Of a DNA stretch of 64,000 bases, positions 25,846 to 35,318 are shown piece after piece (position 1 is the first letter of the stretch; each line of letters opens with the position of its first letter). The position numbers and the translations under genes were made by a program. The notes below the pieces were generated by a model. The model saw only the letters and a list, made by a program, of their open reading frames with translations. It was not told the origin of the DNA and ran no database searches. The DNA is from Nocardioides luti (GTDB lineage: Bacteria > Actinomycetota > Actinomycetes > Propionibacteriales > Nocardioidaceae): NCBI RefSeq assembly GCF_014212315.1, contig NZ_JACKXE010000001.1:2914001-2978000 (forward strand). The letters run 5' to 3'.

Positions 25846-26826
25846 TCAGCGGAGCAGGGTCGTGGCGGCGTACGCCGTGCCGAACGCGGCCGCGAAGACC
25901 AGCAGCGCCAGCAGCGCGAGGAGCACCCGCGAGGCGCGCTGCTCGGGAGCGGCCTCGAAGGTCGTGGGCGCGCTCTCCCACGCGGTGCGGTGCCGCCCGG
26001 ACGGGGCCGGCGTCCCGCTCCCGGGGACGGCCTCCTGCAGCGCGGCGACGAAGCTCTCGACGTCCGGCCAGCGCCGGTTCTGGTCGGGCTCCAGGGCGCG
26101 CAGGAGCACCTCGTCGACCGCCGGCGGCAGGTCCGCGAGGGACGAGGGGGCCGGCGGCAGGCTGGCGGTGGCGAGGTCGCCGAGGCTGCCGGTGCGGGCC
26201 AGCTGGCCGGTGAGCATCTGGTAGGCCACGGCGCCCAGGGCGTGCACGTCCGCGCGCCGGTCGATCCCGCCGCCGGTCGCCTGCTCGGGTGCCATGTAGG
26301 ACGGGGTCCCGACGACCTGGGTCAGGCCGCTCGCGTGCAGCATCGCCTTGGCCACGCCGAGGTCGGCCACCAGCAGCTTGTCGCCGGCGCTGCCGATGCT
26401 GCGCAGGAGGAGGTTCTGCGGCTTGATGTCGCGGTGCACCACCCCGTGGTCGTGCAGGACCGACAGCCCGGCCCCGGCCTGGGCCACCAGGTCGACGGCA
26501 CGGACGGGAGGGAGGGGCCGGCCCGCGGTGAGCGCGCCGGCGAGCGAGCCGCGGTCGGCGTACGTCATCACGAAGTACGGCGTCCCGTCGGCCTCGCCGA
26601 TGTCGTAGACGCGCACGATGTGGTCGGAGTCCGCGCGGCGCAGGATCCGCGCCTCCTCGAGGAACCGCTCACGCACGTCGAGGCGCTGCGCCCAGTTGTC
26701 CGCCAGCGCCTTCACCGCGACGTCCGAGTCCAGCTCGGCGTCGTGGTAGAGCCAGACGGTCGCGAAGCCGCCCACGCCGAGACGGTCGACTCGCTGGAGA
26801 CGGCCGAGACGCTCCGGGAGGGACAC
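25846..26826 (-). CDS. Membrane-anchored serine/threonine protein kinase
   Basis: A 326-residue Hanks-type kinase. Glycine loop LGVGGFATV (16-24), Lys39 in VAVKAL, catalytic HRDIKPQN with Asp133, and DLG (155-157) in place of DFG, a common bacterial variant. MAPEQATGG ends the activation segment. After the kinase domain a proline/serine linker leads to one transmembrane helix at the very C-terminus (LLALLALLVFAAAFGTAYA, about 300-320), with no extracellular sensor, so only the kinase is cytoplasmic. It is divergent from a sigma-factor gene with a 77-bp gap. Kinase-sigma coupling is possible but not shown. Confidence 0.9.
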   Translation of the reverse strand: MSLPERLGRLQRVDRLGVGGFATVWLYHDAELDSDVAVKALADNWAQRLDVRERFLEEARILRRADSDHIVRVYDIGEADGTPYFVMTYADRGSLAGALTAGRPLPPVRAVDLVAQAGAGLSVLHDHGVVHRDIKPQNLLLRSIGSAGDKLLVADLGVAKAMLHASGLTQVVGTPSYMAPEQATGGGIDRRADVHALGAVAYQMLTGQLARTGSLGDLATASLPPAPSSLADLPPAVDEVLLRALEPDQNRRWPDVESFVAALQEAVPGSGTPAPSGRHRTAWESAPTTFEAAPEQRASRVLLALLALLVFAAAFGTAYAATTLLR

Positions 26827-26903
26827 CCTCGGTATTGTGCACGAGGAGCAGGCGGTCCGGCCCGGACCCCACGCGTGACCTGCTCACGACTCGGGAGGCA
26901 GAC

Positions 26904-27467
26904 GTGACGACCGTGCCCTCCGACGACGGCGACCTCGACGACCTGGCCCGCCGCGCGGCCGAGGGCGACCGGGCGGCGCTCGAGGACCTGCTCGCCGCCG
27001 TGCAGCCGCGCGTGCGCCGGATCTGCGGCCGGATGCTGCTCTACCCCGAGGACGCCGAGGAGGCCGCGCAGGACGCCCTGCTGCTGGTCGCCACGAAGAT
27101 CCACACGTTCGCCGGGCGCAGCCGCTTCACCACCTGGCTGCACGCCGTGGCGTCCAACAGCGCCCGCGGCACCTACCGCACCCTCAAGCGGCGCGCCGCC
27201 GACCGGCTCACCGACGAGGTCGCCCAGGCGCACCCCGACCCCCGCACGACCAGCGTGATCGCCGGCAGTCGCCTCGACCTGCTCGAGGCGCTCGAGGTCC
27301 TCGGGGCCAGCCACCCCGACCTCGTCGAGCCGCTCGTCCTGCGCGACGTCCAGCAGCTCGGCTACCAGGAGATCGCCGACCTCCTCGACATCCCGCTCGG
27401 CACCGTCAAGTCCCGCATCCACAGCGCCCGCACCGCCGTCCGACCCCTGCTCGCCGTCTCCGACTGA
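26904..27467 (+). CDS. RNA polymerase sigma factor, ECF/sigma-70 family
   Basis: A 187-residue sigma factor. The GTG at 26904 has GGGAGG five bases before it, so the longer reading from 26835 is rejected. Region 2 is LARRAAEGDRAALEDLLAAVQPRVRRIC to EDAEEAAQDALLLVATKIHTFAGRSRFTTWLHAVASNSARG, and region 4 has LQQLGYQEIADLLDIPLGTVKSRIHSARTAVRPL. There is no adjacent anti-sigma gene. It is divergent from a Ser/Thr kinase, a layout in which sigma activity may be controlled by phosphorylation, though no evidence for that is visible. Length is usual for ECF factors without extra domains. Confidence 0.92.
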   Translation: MTTVPSDDGDLDDLARRAAEGDRAALEDLLAAVQPRVRRICGRMLLYPEDAEEAAQDALLLVATKIHTFAGRSRFTTWLHAVASNSARGTYRTLKRRAADRLTDEVAQAHPDPRTTSVIAGSRLDLLEALEVLGASHPDLVEPLVLRDVQQLGYQEIADLLDIPLGTVKSRIHSARTAVRPLLAVSD

Positions 27468-27477
27468 CCAGCGCGTC

Positions 27478-27545
27478 GGTGGTTGAGGAAGTCGCACCAC
27501 CCGGTGGTTGAGGAAGTCGCGCAGCGACTGTCTCGAAGCCACCCC
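27478..27545. repeat. Direct repeat within a palindromic extragenic element
   Basis: GGTGGTTGAGGAAGTCGC occurs twice, at 27478-27495 and 27503-27520. The second continues into GCAGCGAC and TCTCGAAGCCACC, so it folds as a stem (GTCGC-GCA-GCGAC) with outer GGTGGTT/AGCCACC pairing. This type of element is scattered through Nocardioides-like genomes. It separates a sigma gene and a convergent histidine kinase and may end transcription of both. Confidence 0.6.
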
Positions 27546-27549
27546 TCGC

Positions 27550-30500
27550 TCAGCGCGCCCGTGCGGTCGCCGTCTGCAGGGCCGCCACGGCCCGCTCGAC
27601 CTCGCCGACGAGCTCGGCCAGCAGGTCGTCGGTGTCGTCGGTGCGCCCCGCGTCCCCGTGCGCCTCGAGCCGGGCGGCGGTGGCGCCGACCAGCGGCAGG
27701 CCGAGGTTGAGGGCGCTGCCCTTGAGCTGGTGCGCGGAGGTCATCAGGCCGTGCGCGTCGCCGGCGTCCGCGGCGTCGCGGATCGCGACGACCTGGTCAC
27801 CGACCCGCGCCATGAAGGAGGCGGCGGTGCGCTCGAAGAAGCTGACGCCGTCCTTCTTGAGCTCGTCGAGCATCTTCATCCGGTCCGGGTCCAGGATCGA
27901 GGAGGACGGTACGTCGGGGACGACCGGGCCGTCGGCCGCCGGCGTCGGGGCTGCCGCCGGCGCCTCGCCGGTGAGGCCCGACGACGCGCGCCCGGCCGCG
28001 GAGCGGATCCAGGAGCCGATCACCCGCTCCAGCTCCTTCGCGTCGACCGGCTTGGTCAGGAAGTCGTCCATGCCGACGGCCAGGCAGCGCTCGCGCTCGC
28101 CCTCGAGGGCCGAGGCCGTCATCGCGATGATCGGCACCCGCTGACCGGGCGGCTCGTGGGCGCGGACGGCGCGGGTCGCGTCGAAGCCGTCGAGGCGCGG
28201 CATCCGGCAGTCCATGAGGACGGCGGCGTACCGGTGCGGCCGGGCCAGCATCTCCACGGCCTCGGCACCGTCGTTGGCGACCTCCACCGCGCACCCGAGG
28301 CTCTCGAGCAGCCCGGTGGCCACGAGCTGGTTGACGTAGTTGTCCTCGACCACGAGGACTGTCACGCCGAGCTCGGGCTGGGCGGGAGCGGGCACCGGGC
28401 GCTGCTCGAGGGCGGCGGCCACGACGCCGATGAGGGTGTCGTACAGCTCGGAGTGACGCACCGGCTTGCTCAGCGCCGCCCGGATGCCCGCGGAGCGGGC
28501 CGACTGCGAGCCGACCCCCTGGTCCGAGGACAGCAGCAGCATCGTCAGCTGGCCCAGTGCCGGGTCGGCGCTGACGCGACGGGCCAGCTCGAGCCCGTCG
28601 GTGCCCGGCATGATCAGGTCGAGCAGCGCGATCTCGAAGGGCTGCCCGTGGCGCGCGGCGGTGCGCAGCGTGGCCAGCGCCTCGTCGGCCGACGCCACGG
28701 CGACCGGCTTCATCTGCCAGGCGGCGAGCTGCTCCTGGAGGATGAAGCGGTTGGTCTCGTTGTCGTCGACGACCAGCACCCGGCGGTCGTGCAGGAGGTG
28801 CGGCGGGCCGGACAGGCGTGCCGCCGGCGCGGTGGTGGCGCGGGCGAACGACGCGGTGAAGGTGAAGGTGCTGCCGCTGCCGAGCTCGCTGGTCACCGAG
28901 ATCTCGCCGCCCAGGGCCTCGACGAGCTGGCGCGAGATCGCCAGGCCGAGCCCGGTCCCGCCGTGGCGGCGCGTGGTCGACGGGTCGGCCTGCGTGAACG
29001 CCTCGAAGAGCCGCTCGCGGGCCCCCGGCGCGATGCCGACACCGGTGTCCGTGACGTCGACGCGCAGCACGACGCGGTCGCCGGACTGCTCCGCGACGCT
29101 CGCCTGCACGACCACCTCGCCGCTGTCGGTGAACTTCACGGCGTTCGAGCCCAGGTTGGCGACGATCTGGCCGAAGCGCACCGGGTCGCCCTTGAGGAAG
29201 ACGGGGACGTCGGGCTGGCACGCGACGACGAGCTCGAGCGCCTTGTCGTGCGCCGGCCCGCTCAGCACCGCGGCGGTCTGCTCGAACACCGCGCGGACGT
29301 CGAAGTCCGTGCTCTCGAGCTCCAGCTTGCCGGACTCGATCTTCGACAGGTCCAGGATGTCGTTGATGATGCCGAGCAGCGTCAGGCCCGCGCTCTGCAG
29401 GCCCTCGGCCAGTCGCCGCTGGTGGTCGTCGAGCTCGGTGCGCATCATCAGGTCGTTGAGCCCGATGACGCCGTTCATCGGCGTCCGGATCTCGTGGCTC
29501 ATCGTGGCGAGGAACTCCGACTTCAGCCGGGACGCCTCCATCGCCTGGTCGCGGGCCTCCGCGAGCTGCGCGGCGCTGCGCTCGCGCTCGGCCACCAGGC
29601 TGAGCTGCCCGGCGATCTGCTCGATGAGGAAGCGGGAGTTCTCGTCCGGGGGCACCTCGTCGGCCAGCACCTCGATGACCGCGACGACGACGCCGCCGAG
29701 CTGGACGGGGATGGCGACCAGGCTGTGGGTGTCCTGGTGCGTGGTCGGCGGCCCGACCTCCAGGCGGCGGGAGATCCGCGCCCGCTCGGCGAGGCGGGGA
29801 TCCGGAGGCGTGGTCCACGCATAGGCCGTCGGCAGCACGGTCGGCAGGCTCGGCCCCTGCGGGGTCATCGGGTAGACGCACACCGCCGACCACTGGGTGT
29901 ACGCCGGCAGCCCGGACGCCGCGACCTCCACCGCCTCCGCCAGGCTGCTCGCCTTGTTGGCGGCCATCGCCATGTTCTGCAGCAGCTCCATGCGCCGGGT
30001 CGCCTCGGCCGCCAGCTCGTCGGCGGTCTTCAGGTCGGTGATGTCCTGCGTGGTGCCGCCCATCTTGCGCGGCATCCCGTCGGGGCCGCGCTCGACGAGC
30101 CCGAGGCCGCGCACCCAGCGCTGCTCGCCGTCGGTGCGGATGATCCGGGCGTCGAAGGAGAACTCGTCGACGCCGGCGAACGTCGACTCGACGTGCGCCC
30201 GCACCCGCGGACGGTCGTCGGGGTGGACGAACGCGAGGAAGCCTTCGTACGTCGCCGCGAACTCCTGCGGCCGCAGGTTGTAGATGCGGTACAGCTGGTC
30301 CGACCACGTGACCGTGTCCGTCGGGACGTCCCACTCCCAGCTGCCGATCTGCGCGATCCGCTGCGCCGTGGCCAGCTGGTGCTCGCGGTCCTGGAGACGC
30401 TCCATCAGCTGCTTGCGCTCGGTGTCCTCGGTGAAGCGGTGCAGCCAGCCGACCCGCACCCCGTCGTCCCCGTGCAGCGGCGCCCAGCTCGCGAGCGTCC

Positions 30501-30780
30501 AGATGACCGTGCCGTCGCTGCGGACCAGCAGCGTCTCGAGGTTCTCGGCGCCGGGCAGGCCGGCGTTCATGTTCGCGAGGTGCGCGGGCAGCTGGCGCTT
30601 GCCCTCGTCGTCGAGGAAGTCGGCGACGGAGAGCCCCTCGAGGCCGTCGTCCGCGCGCCGTCCCAGCAGCCGGGCCATGCCGGGGTTCGCGAACACCGTG
30701 CGGCCGTGCTCGTCGAGGACCCAGATCCCGTCGATCGTCGTGTCGACGATCCGGTTGATCATGTGCGCCCGATCGCTCAT
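27550..30780 (-). CDS. Hybrid sensor histidine kinase with two receiver domains and HPt
   Basis: A 1076-residue cytoplasmic phosphorelay protein. The ATG at 30780 follows GGAGGGAGG and is preferred to 30819. Domains in order: PAS (about 5-120), PAS with PAC (135-250), GAF (265-420), phosphoacceptor helix FLATMSHEIRTPMNGVIG (about 445), HATPase with NLGSNAVKFTDSGEV and GTGLGLAISRQLVEALGG, receiver 1 (VLVVDDNETNRF, LLDLIMPG), receiver 2 (VLVVEDNYVNQLV, LMDCRMPRLDG) and a C-terminal HPt with AHQLKGSALNLG. It has every module of a BarA-like phosphorelay but no adjacent regulator, so its output partner is elsewhere. No membrane segment. Confidence 0.93.
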   Translation of the reverse strand: MSDRAHMINRIVDTTIDGIWVLDEHGRTVFANPGMARLLGRRADDGLEGLSVADFLDDEGKRQLPAHLANMNAGLPGAENLETLLVRSDGTVIWTLASWAPLHGDDGVRVGWLHRFTEDTERKQLMERLQDREHQLATAQRIAQIGSWEWDVPTDTVTWSDQLYRIYNLRPQEFAATYEGFLAFVHPDDRPRVRAHVESTFAGVDEFSFDARIIRTDGEQRWVRGLGLVERGPDGMPRKMGGTTQDITDLKTADELAAEATRRMELLQNMAMAANKASSLAEAVEVAASGLPAYTQWSAVCVYPMTPQGPSLPTVLPTAYAWTTPPDPRLAERARISRRLEVGPPTTHQDTHSLVAIPVQLGGVVVAVIEVLADEVPPDENSRFLIEQIAGQLSLVAERERSAAQLAEARDQAMEASRLKSEFLATMSHEIRTPMNGVIGLNDLMMRTELDDHQRRLAEGLQSAGLTLLGIINDILDLSKIESGKLELESTDFDVRAVFEQTAAVLSGPAHDKALELVVACQPDVPVFLKGDPVRFGQIVANLGSNAVKFTDSGEVVVQASVAEQSGDRVVLRVDVTDTGVGIAPGARERLFEAFTQADPSTTRRHGGTGLGLAISRQLVEALGGEISVTSELGSGSTFTFTASFARATTAPAARLSGPPHLLHDRRVLVVDDNETNRFILQEQLAAWQMKPVAVASADEALATLRTAARHGQPFEIALLDLIMPGTDGLELARRVSADPALGQLTMLLLSSDQGVGSQSARSAGIRAALSKPVRHSELYDTLIGVVAAALEQRPVPAPAQPELGVTVLVVEDNYVNQLVATGLLESLGCAVEVANDGAEAVEMLARPHRYAAVLMDCRMPRLDGFDATRAVRAHEPPGQRVPIIAMTASALEGERERCLAVGMDDFLTKPVDAKELERVIGSWIRSAAGRASSGLTGEAPAAAPTPAADGPVVPDVPSSSILDPDRMKMLDELKKDGVSFFERTAASFMARVGDQVVAIRDAADAGDAHGLMTSAHQLKGSALNLGLPLVGATAARLEAHGDAGRTDDTDDLLAELVGEVERAVAALQTATARAR

Positions 30781-30954
30781 CTGGTCCCTCCCTCCGGGAA
30801 CATCATCCCCTGTCGACACCAGTCCGCGTGAAGGATTGTCCCGGCCGGGGGCCGGGAGGTCTGCTGGGCGTCGGAGTCCGGCCGGTGGCCGGGGAGGTCT
30901 CCTGGGCGTGGGAGTCGTCGCACCGGTCCCCGGCGCCGGTGGCTCCCCGCACGC

Positions 30955-31410
30955 GCGGTCGCTTGGCTGCGCCCAGGAACCGCCCGCAGAGTTCGCTGCG
31001 CTGACAGTTCCGGTGGGGGCGGGCGGTGTGGGAGGGCTTGCTTTTACGCTCCCCGCGCGTGCGGGGAGCCCCCGCCACCGGGGCCCCCTGACGCCCGCGC
31101 CCGTGCCCGAGGGTGCGGGTGGGTGAAGGAGAGCCCAGGGGTCGGAGTGACCGCAGAGAACTCATCTACTTCCCCTTCACGTCCGTGATCGACCACGGAC
31201 GCGCGCCACGCGGGGTGCGGGGGCGGCGCCCACCCGCCGCGGCGGCGTAAAAGCGACCCCACCGCCCGCCCTTGACCGGATCAGTCAGTGCACCGGTCTC
31301 CGCGGGCGGTCCCTGGGAGCAAGCGCCGCGGCGGGTGGGCGCGGCCCCCGCAGCCCACCGAGGAGCAGCCGGCCACGGTCAGCCCAGCACCCGCCGCACC
31401 CGCGGCGACC
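30955..31410. repeat. Palindromic repeat block, left copy (MITE-like, non-coding)
   Basis: No gene is visible in the 768-bp gap 30781-31548. Bases 31100-31410 are repeated almost exactly, in the same orientation, at 35461-35774, with weaker similarity reaching left to about 30955 (paired with about 35319). Within the block, roughly 30955-31075 is an imperfect inverted copy of roughly 31213-31345, and the centre holds an 8-6-8 palindrome (CGTCCGTG at 31180-31187, CACGGACG at 31194-31201). It is thus a long palindromic element. Confidence 0.75.
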
Positions 31411-31548
31411 TGTTCCGAGGATTCCCGTGCGCGAGCACGGGAGTCGGAGCAGCATGTGCCCGTAACGGCACGCCGCCACGCGCGTTGGGGCCGTGGGTGG
31501 TTCGCGGCCATGGGTGCCGAGGGGGCGGACCGTGACCGAGGAGTGGCG

Positions 31549-34500
31549 ATGTCGGGTCTCGTGCGTCGATGGATCCTGGTGGTGACCGTCCTGGCGGTGG
31601 CGATCGGCGGCACGTTCGCCGCGGTGGCCCTGAGATCGTCGGGAGGGCGCGAGCCGTCGGCCGGCCCGGCCGGGGACTGCGCGCTGGGCTACCAGCCGGT
31701 CGAGCAGGCGCTCGCCGAGGTGCGGGCCGAGATGCGCAACGAGCGCGCCGCCGCGAGGGCCGACTCCGAGGAGGCCCGCGAGGAGGCCGAGCGCGAGGAG
31801 GCGGAGCGTGAGGGCGAGGCGGCCCGGGAGGGCGAGTCCGGCGAGGACGCCGAGCTGGTCCGCGAGGCGGTCGCCGAGCTGCCGATGCTGGCCGGCACCG
31901 ACCCCGACGAGTGGGACTCGCTCTGCGTCCGCAGCAAGCGCCCGGAGTCGCTCCAGGAGCTGTCGGCGATGTTCGGCGCCCGCGCGATCTCGCGGCTGGC
32001 GCCGTACGGCACCTACGCCCAGGGTGCCGCGCTGCACGCGGTCGCCCAGCGCCAGTCGATGCGCGCCGGATCCGTCCCCGGCAGCGCCGGCAAGGCGCGC
32101 CTCTACGGCCAGGGGCCGCTGGTCGTCGACGACCCGAGGTACCCCGAGGTCAACGGCCTCGGCCTCTCCGACAACTCCGGCCGCATCGACAGCTACGCCT
32201 GGGACCCGAAGGCGAAGCGCCTGTTCGCCGCCGTCGGCAACGGCGGCATCTTCCGCTCCGACGACCTCGCGCAGCACTGGAAGAGCGCCAACGGCAACCT
32301 GCCGACCACCGTCACCGGTGCCGTCGCGTGGAGCCGCGCCCGTCGCGGGACCCTGCTCGCGCTGACGGGGGAGCCGACGTTCGGCTCCTCGGCGTACACC
32401 GGTCTCGGCGCCTACTGGTCGCGCGACCTCGGCCGCCACTGGAAGCGCGCGAAGGGCCTCCCGGCCGGCGCGCTCGGCTTCGCGCTCGCGGTCGACCCGG
32501 CCAAGCCGAAGCGGGTGTACGCCGCCACGCAGCTGGGTCTCTACGGCTCCCGTGACGGCGGCCGCTCCTACCGCAACCTGCGGCTGCCGACGGGCAAGGC
32601 CTGCAAGGGCGTCAGCAACACCAACAAGCACCCCGTCTGCGCGCTGCGCAGCGTCGTGACCGACGTCGTGGTCGCCCCCAAGGGCGGCACCGGCACCACC
32701 ACCAAGGCCGGCACGGTCGTCGCGACCGTCGGCTGGCGCGGCGGCCAGCGCAAGAACATCGACGGGAGCATCCAGGCCAAGCGCAACGGCGTCTACCGCT
32801 CCACGACCGGCAAGCGGAACTCCTTCAAGAAGCTCGCCGCCCCCGGCTTCGCCGACCAGGACGCGATCGGTCGCGTCGAGCTCGGCAACGCCGTGGGACC
32901 GCAGCAGGACCATGACTACCTCTACGCGCTCGTCCAGGACGCCAACCTGCTCAACAACGGGGGCGTGACCGGCATCGACGTGCCCGAGGGGGCGAAGCCG
33001 CCGGTCGGCAGCACCGTGCTGAACGGCCTCTACGTCTCGCCCGACTTCGGTGCGACGTGGACCCGGATGGCCAGCGGCAGCGAGCTCGCCGGCGACCCGA
33101 CCACCGGCTCGGCGCTCGTCGGCACCGGCACCGCGACCGGCTACCAGCCCGGCGTCCAGGGTTGGTACAACCTCTGGGTCCAGCCGGACCCGACGCGCCA
33201 GACCACCGACGGCGTCCCGACCCGGATGGCCTTCGGCCTCGAGGAGATCTGGTCCAACGACGCCGCGAACACCGGCGCCCCGCTGGACGGGACCTCGCCG
33301 ACGCACTTCCGCGTCGTCGGGAAGTACTTCGGCGGCAGCTCCTGCCTGCTCCTGTCCACCGGTCTCCCGACCTGCCCCGGTGACCGTGAGCCCACCGACA
33401 ACAACCAGACCACCCACCCCGACCAGCAGGACGGCATCTGGATCCCGGACGCCTCGGTCGCGGGCGGCGTGCAGCTGGTCGTCGGCAACGACGGCGGCTC
33501 CTACCGCTACCGCTTCGAGGACGACGACGACTCCGAGCTCGACAACTCGCACTGGGGGACCGGCGACCAGACCGGGCTGTCCACGCTGATGCCGTACTAC
33601 GCCGCGATGGCCAAGGACGGCACCGTCTGGGCGGGGCTCCAGGACAACGGCAACCTCAAGATCGACGGCAAGACCCGCAAGCAGTACGAGACGTACGGCG
33701 GCGACGGCTTCTTCGCCGCGGTCGACCCGGACGACTCGAAGACGGCGTACGAGGAGTACACCAACGGCGCCATCTCGGTCACCACCGACGGCGGCACCTC
33801 GTGGAAGAGCATCGACCCCGGCCTGACCGCGTCGAAGTTCTCCAACCCGTTCACGATGGACCCGCTGGACAGCAAGCACCTGATCACCGCTGGGCGCGAG
33901 GTCGTCGAGACCCTCGTCGGCTCGAGCACGGACTCCGGCCAGACGGCCGCGGCCGACGCGGACGCCTCCACCACGACCTGGCGGACCGTCTACAACCTCG
34001 GCACCCGCGCCCACCCGGGCGACGCCGACGCGGCCTCGACCACCACGGACCCCGACAACTCCATGTCGGCGGTCGCGGTGCGCGGTGCGGCGGCGTACGT
34101 CGGGTTCTGCGGCTACTGCGACACCCTGAACAAGCTGAGCACCAAGCGGACGCTCTTCAAGCGCGGGCTGGCGACCAACGTCGGCGGCGCGGCGAAGCCG
34201 CAGAAGGGGACCGACAAGGGCTGGCACCTCGTCAAGGCCAAGGGCCTGCCGAACCGCTACATCACGTCGGTCGCGATCGACCCGAAGCACCGCAAGCACG
34301 TCTACGTGACGCTGGGCGGCTACACCCGTCGCTGGCTCCCGCCGGGTGCCGTGGGTGACGCCAACAAGCAGATCGGTCGCGGGCACCTCTTCGTGTCGCG
34401 CAACGGCGGCAAGTCCTTCCGCAACGTCAGCGGCAACCTGCCGGACAGCCCCGCGACCTGGGTCGCGATCCGCGGCAAGCAGCTGCTGGTGGCCACCGAC

Positions 34501-35235
34501 GTCGGCGCGTTCGCCTCGGGCAGCAAGGCGCTGACCCAGAAGCGGCCGAGGTTCGCCCCGCTGGGCGGCCTGCCGACCGCGCCGGTCACGAGCATCGCGC
34601 TCAAGCCCGGCAACCCGAACCGCGCCGTGCTGGCGATGTTCGGTCGCGGGGTGTGGACCTACGACTTCAAGAAGCGGATCCCCGTCCCGGTCGACCCCGG
34701 CCCGCCGGCGACCCCGACCATCGGCACGGCCTACCAGTCGTGGGACTTCGAGTCCGGCGACCAGGGGTGGACCACCTCGGGCGCCCCGACCTGGACCGAG
34801 GGCACCCCCGGCCACGGCACGGACAAGGCCGAGAACGCCTCCGGCAACTCCTGGTCGATCACCGGGCCGACGGGCTACGTCGACAACATGGACGCCTCCC
34901 TGGTCTCGCCGGCCGTCCAGGTGCCCGGCGGCAAGACCGTCGCCGAGTGGTGGCTGCACCTCGACACCGAGGGCGGCTTCGACCCCGTCGACGTCGAGTG
35001 GTCCACCGACGGCACCACCTGGAAGCCGCTCGGCTCGTACTCCGGCCAGAGCGCCGACCTCCCCGGCTGGACGAGGTACGCCGTCCCCTTCACCGCCCCC
35101 GCCGGCAACGTCCAGCTCCGCTTCCACTTCACGTCCGACTCCCTCTGCTCCAACCTGGGTGGGCCGCTCTGCTCGAACGTGAGTGGCTGGGAGGGTGTCC
35201 GGGTGGATGACGTGCGGGTCGGGTCGCCGGGCTGA
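31549..35235 (+). CDS. Secreted or membrane-anchored BNR/beta-propeller protein
   Basis: A 1228-residue exported protein. The ATG has GAGGAG five bases before it and opens a signal anchor (VRRWILVVTVLAVAIGGTFA). A charged coiled segment rich in Glu and Arg follows (residues about 60-95), then a six- or seven-bladed BNR/sortilin-like propeller made of Asp-box repeats such as SRDGGRSYRNL, SPDFGATWTRM, STDGGTSWKS and SRNGGKSFRN (about 150-1030). A C-terminal jelly-roll of the MAM/CBM type begins WDFESGDQGWTTSGAPTWTE. It lacks obvious sialidase catalytic residues, so binding or adhesion is likelier. It stands alone between two repeat blocks. Confidence 0.85.
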   Translation: MSGLVRRWILVVTVLAVAIGGTFAAVALRSSGGREPSAGPAGDCALGYQPVEQALAEVRAEMRNERAAARADSEEAREEAEREEAEREGEAAREGESGEDAELVREAVAELPMLAGTDPDEWDSLCVRSKRPESLQELSAMFGARAISRLAPYGTYAQGAALHAVAQRQSMRAGSVPGSAGKARLYGQGPLVVDDPRYPEVNGLGLSDNSGRIDSYAWDPKAKRLFAAVGNGGIFRSDDLAQHWKSANGNLPTTVTGAVAWSRARRGTLLALTGEPTFGSSAYTGLGAYWSRDLGRHWKRAKGLPAGALGFALAVDPAKPKRVYAATQLGLYGSRDGGRSYRNLRLPTGKACKGVSNTNKHPVCALRSVVTDVVVAPKGGTGTTTKAGTVVATVGWRGGQRKNIDGSIQAKRNGVYRSTTGKRNSFKKLAAPGFADQDAIGRVELGNAVGPQQDHDYLYALVQDANLLNNGGVTGIDVPEGAKPPVGSTVLNGLYVSPDFGATWTRMASGSELAGDPTTGSALVGTGTATGYQPGVQGWYNLWVQPDPTRQTTDGVPTRMAFGLEEIWSNDAANTGAPLDGTSPTHFRVVGKYFGGSSCLLLSTGLPTCPGDREPTDNNQTTHPDQQDGIWIPDASVAGGVQLVVGNDGGSYRYRFEDDDDSELDNSHWGTGDQTGLSTLMPYYAAMAKDGTVWAGLQDNGNLKIDGKTRKQYETYGGDGFFAAVDPDDSKTAYEEYTNGAISVTTDGGTSWKSIDPGLTASKFSNPFTMDPLDSKHLITAGREVVETLVGSSTDSGQTAAADADASTTTWRTVYNLGTRAHPGDADAASTTTDPDNSMSAVAVRGAAAYVGFCGYCDTLNKLSTKRTLFKRGLATNVGGAAKPQKGTDKGWHLVKAKGLPNRYITSVAIDPKHRKHVYVTLGGYTRRWLPPGAVGDANKQIGRGHLFVSRNGGKSFRNVSGNLPDSPATWVAIRGKQLLVATDVGAFASGSKALTQKRPRFAPLGGLPTAPVTSIALKPGNPNRAVLAMFGRGVWTYDFKKRIPVPVDPGPPATPTIGTAYQSWDFESGDQGWTTSGAPTWTEGTPGHGTDKAENASGNSWSITGPTGYVDNMDASLVSPAVQVPGGKTVAEWWLHLDTEGGFDPVDVEWSTDGTTWKPLGSYSGQSADLPGWTRYAVPFTAPAGNVQLRFHFTSDSLCSNLGGPLCSNVSGWEGVRVDDVRVGSPG

Positions 35236-35318
35236 TCCGGCGGGTGCCGGAACGATCCGGCCAGGGGCCGGGGAGGCCAGCGTGGCGTGGTCGGCTGTGC
35301 TCGCGGGGTGGGCGCGGT

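Noticed and set aside
26835-26903. A longer N-terminus for the sigma factor
   Set aside because: The GTG at 26835 has no ribosome site and would overlap the kinase promoter; GTG at 26904 has GGGAGG at the right distance.
31549-35235. Sialidase or glycosidase activity for the BNR protein
   Set aside because: Asp-box repeats are seen, but I cannot see the Arg triad, Tyr/Glu pair and FRIP motif of sialidases, so only a propeller is claimed.
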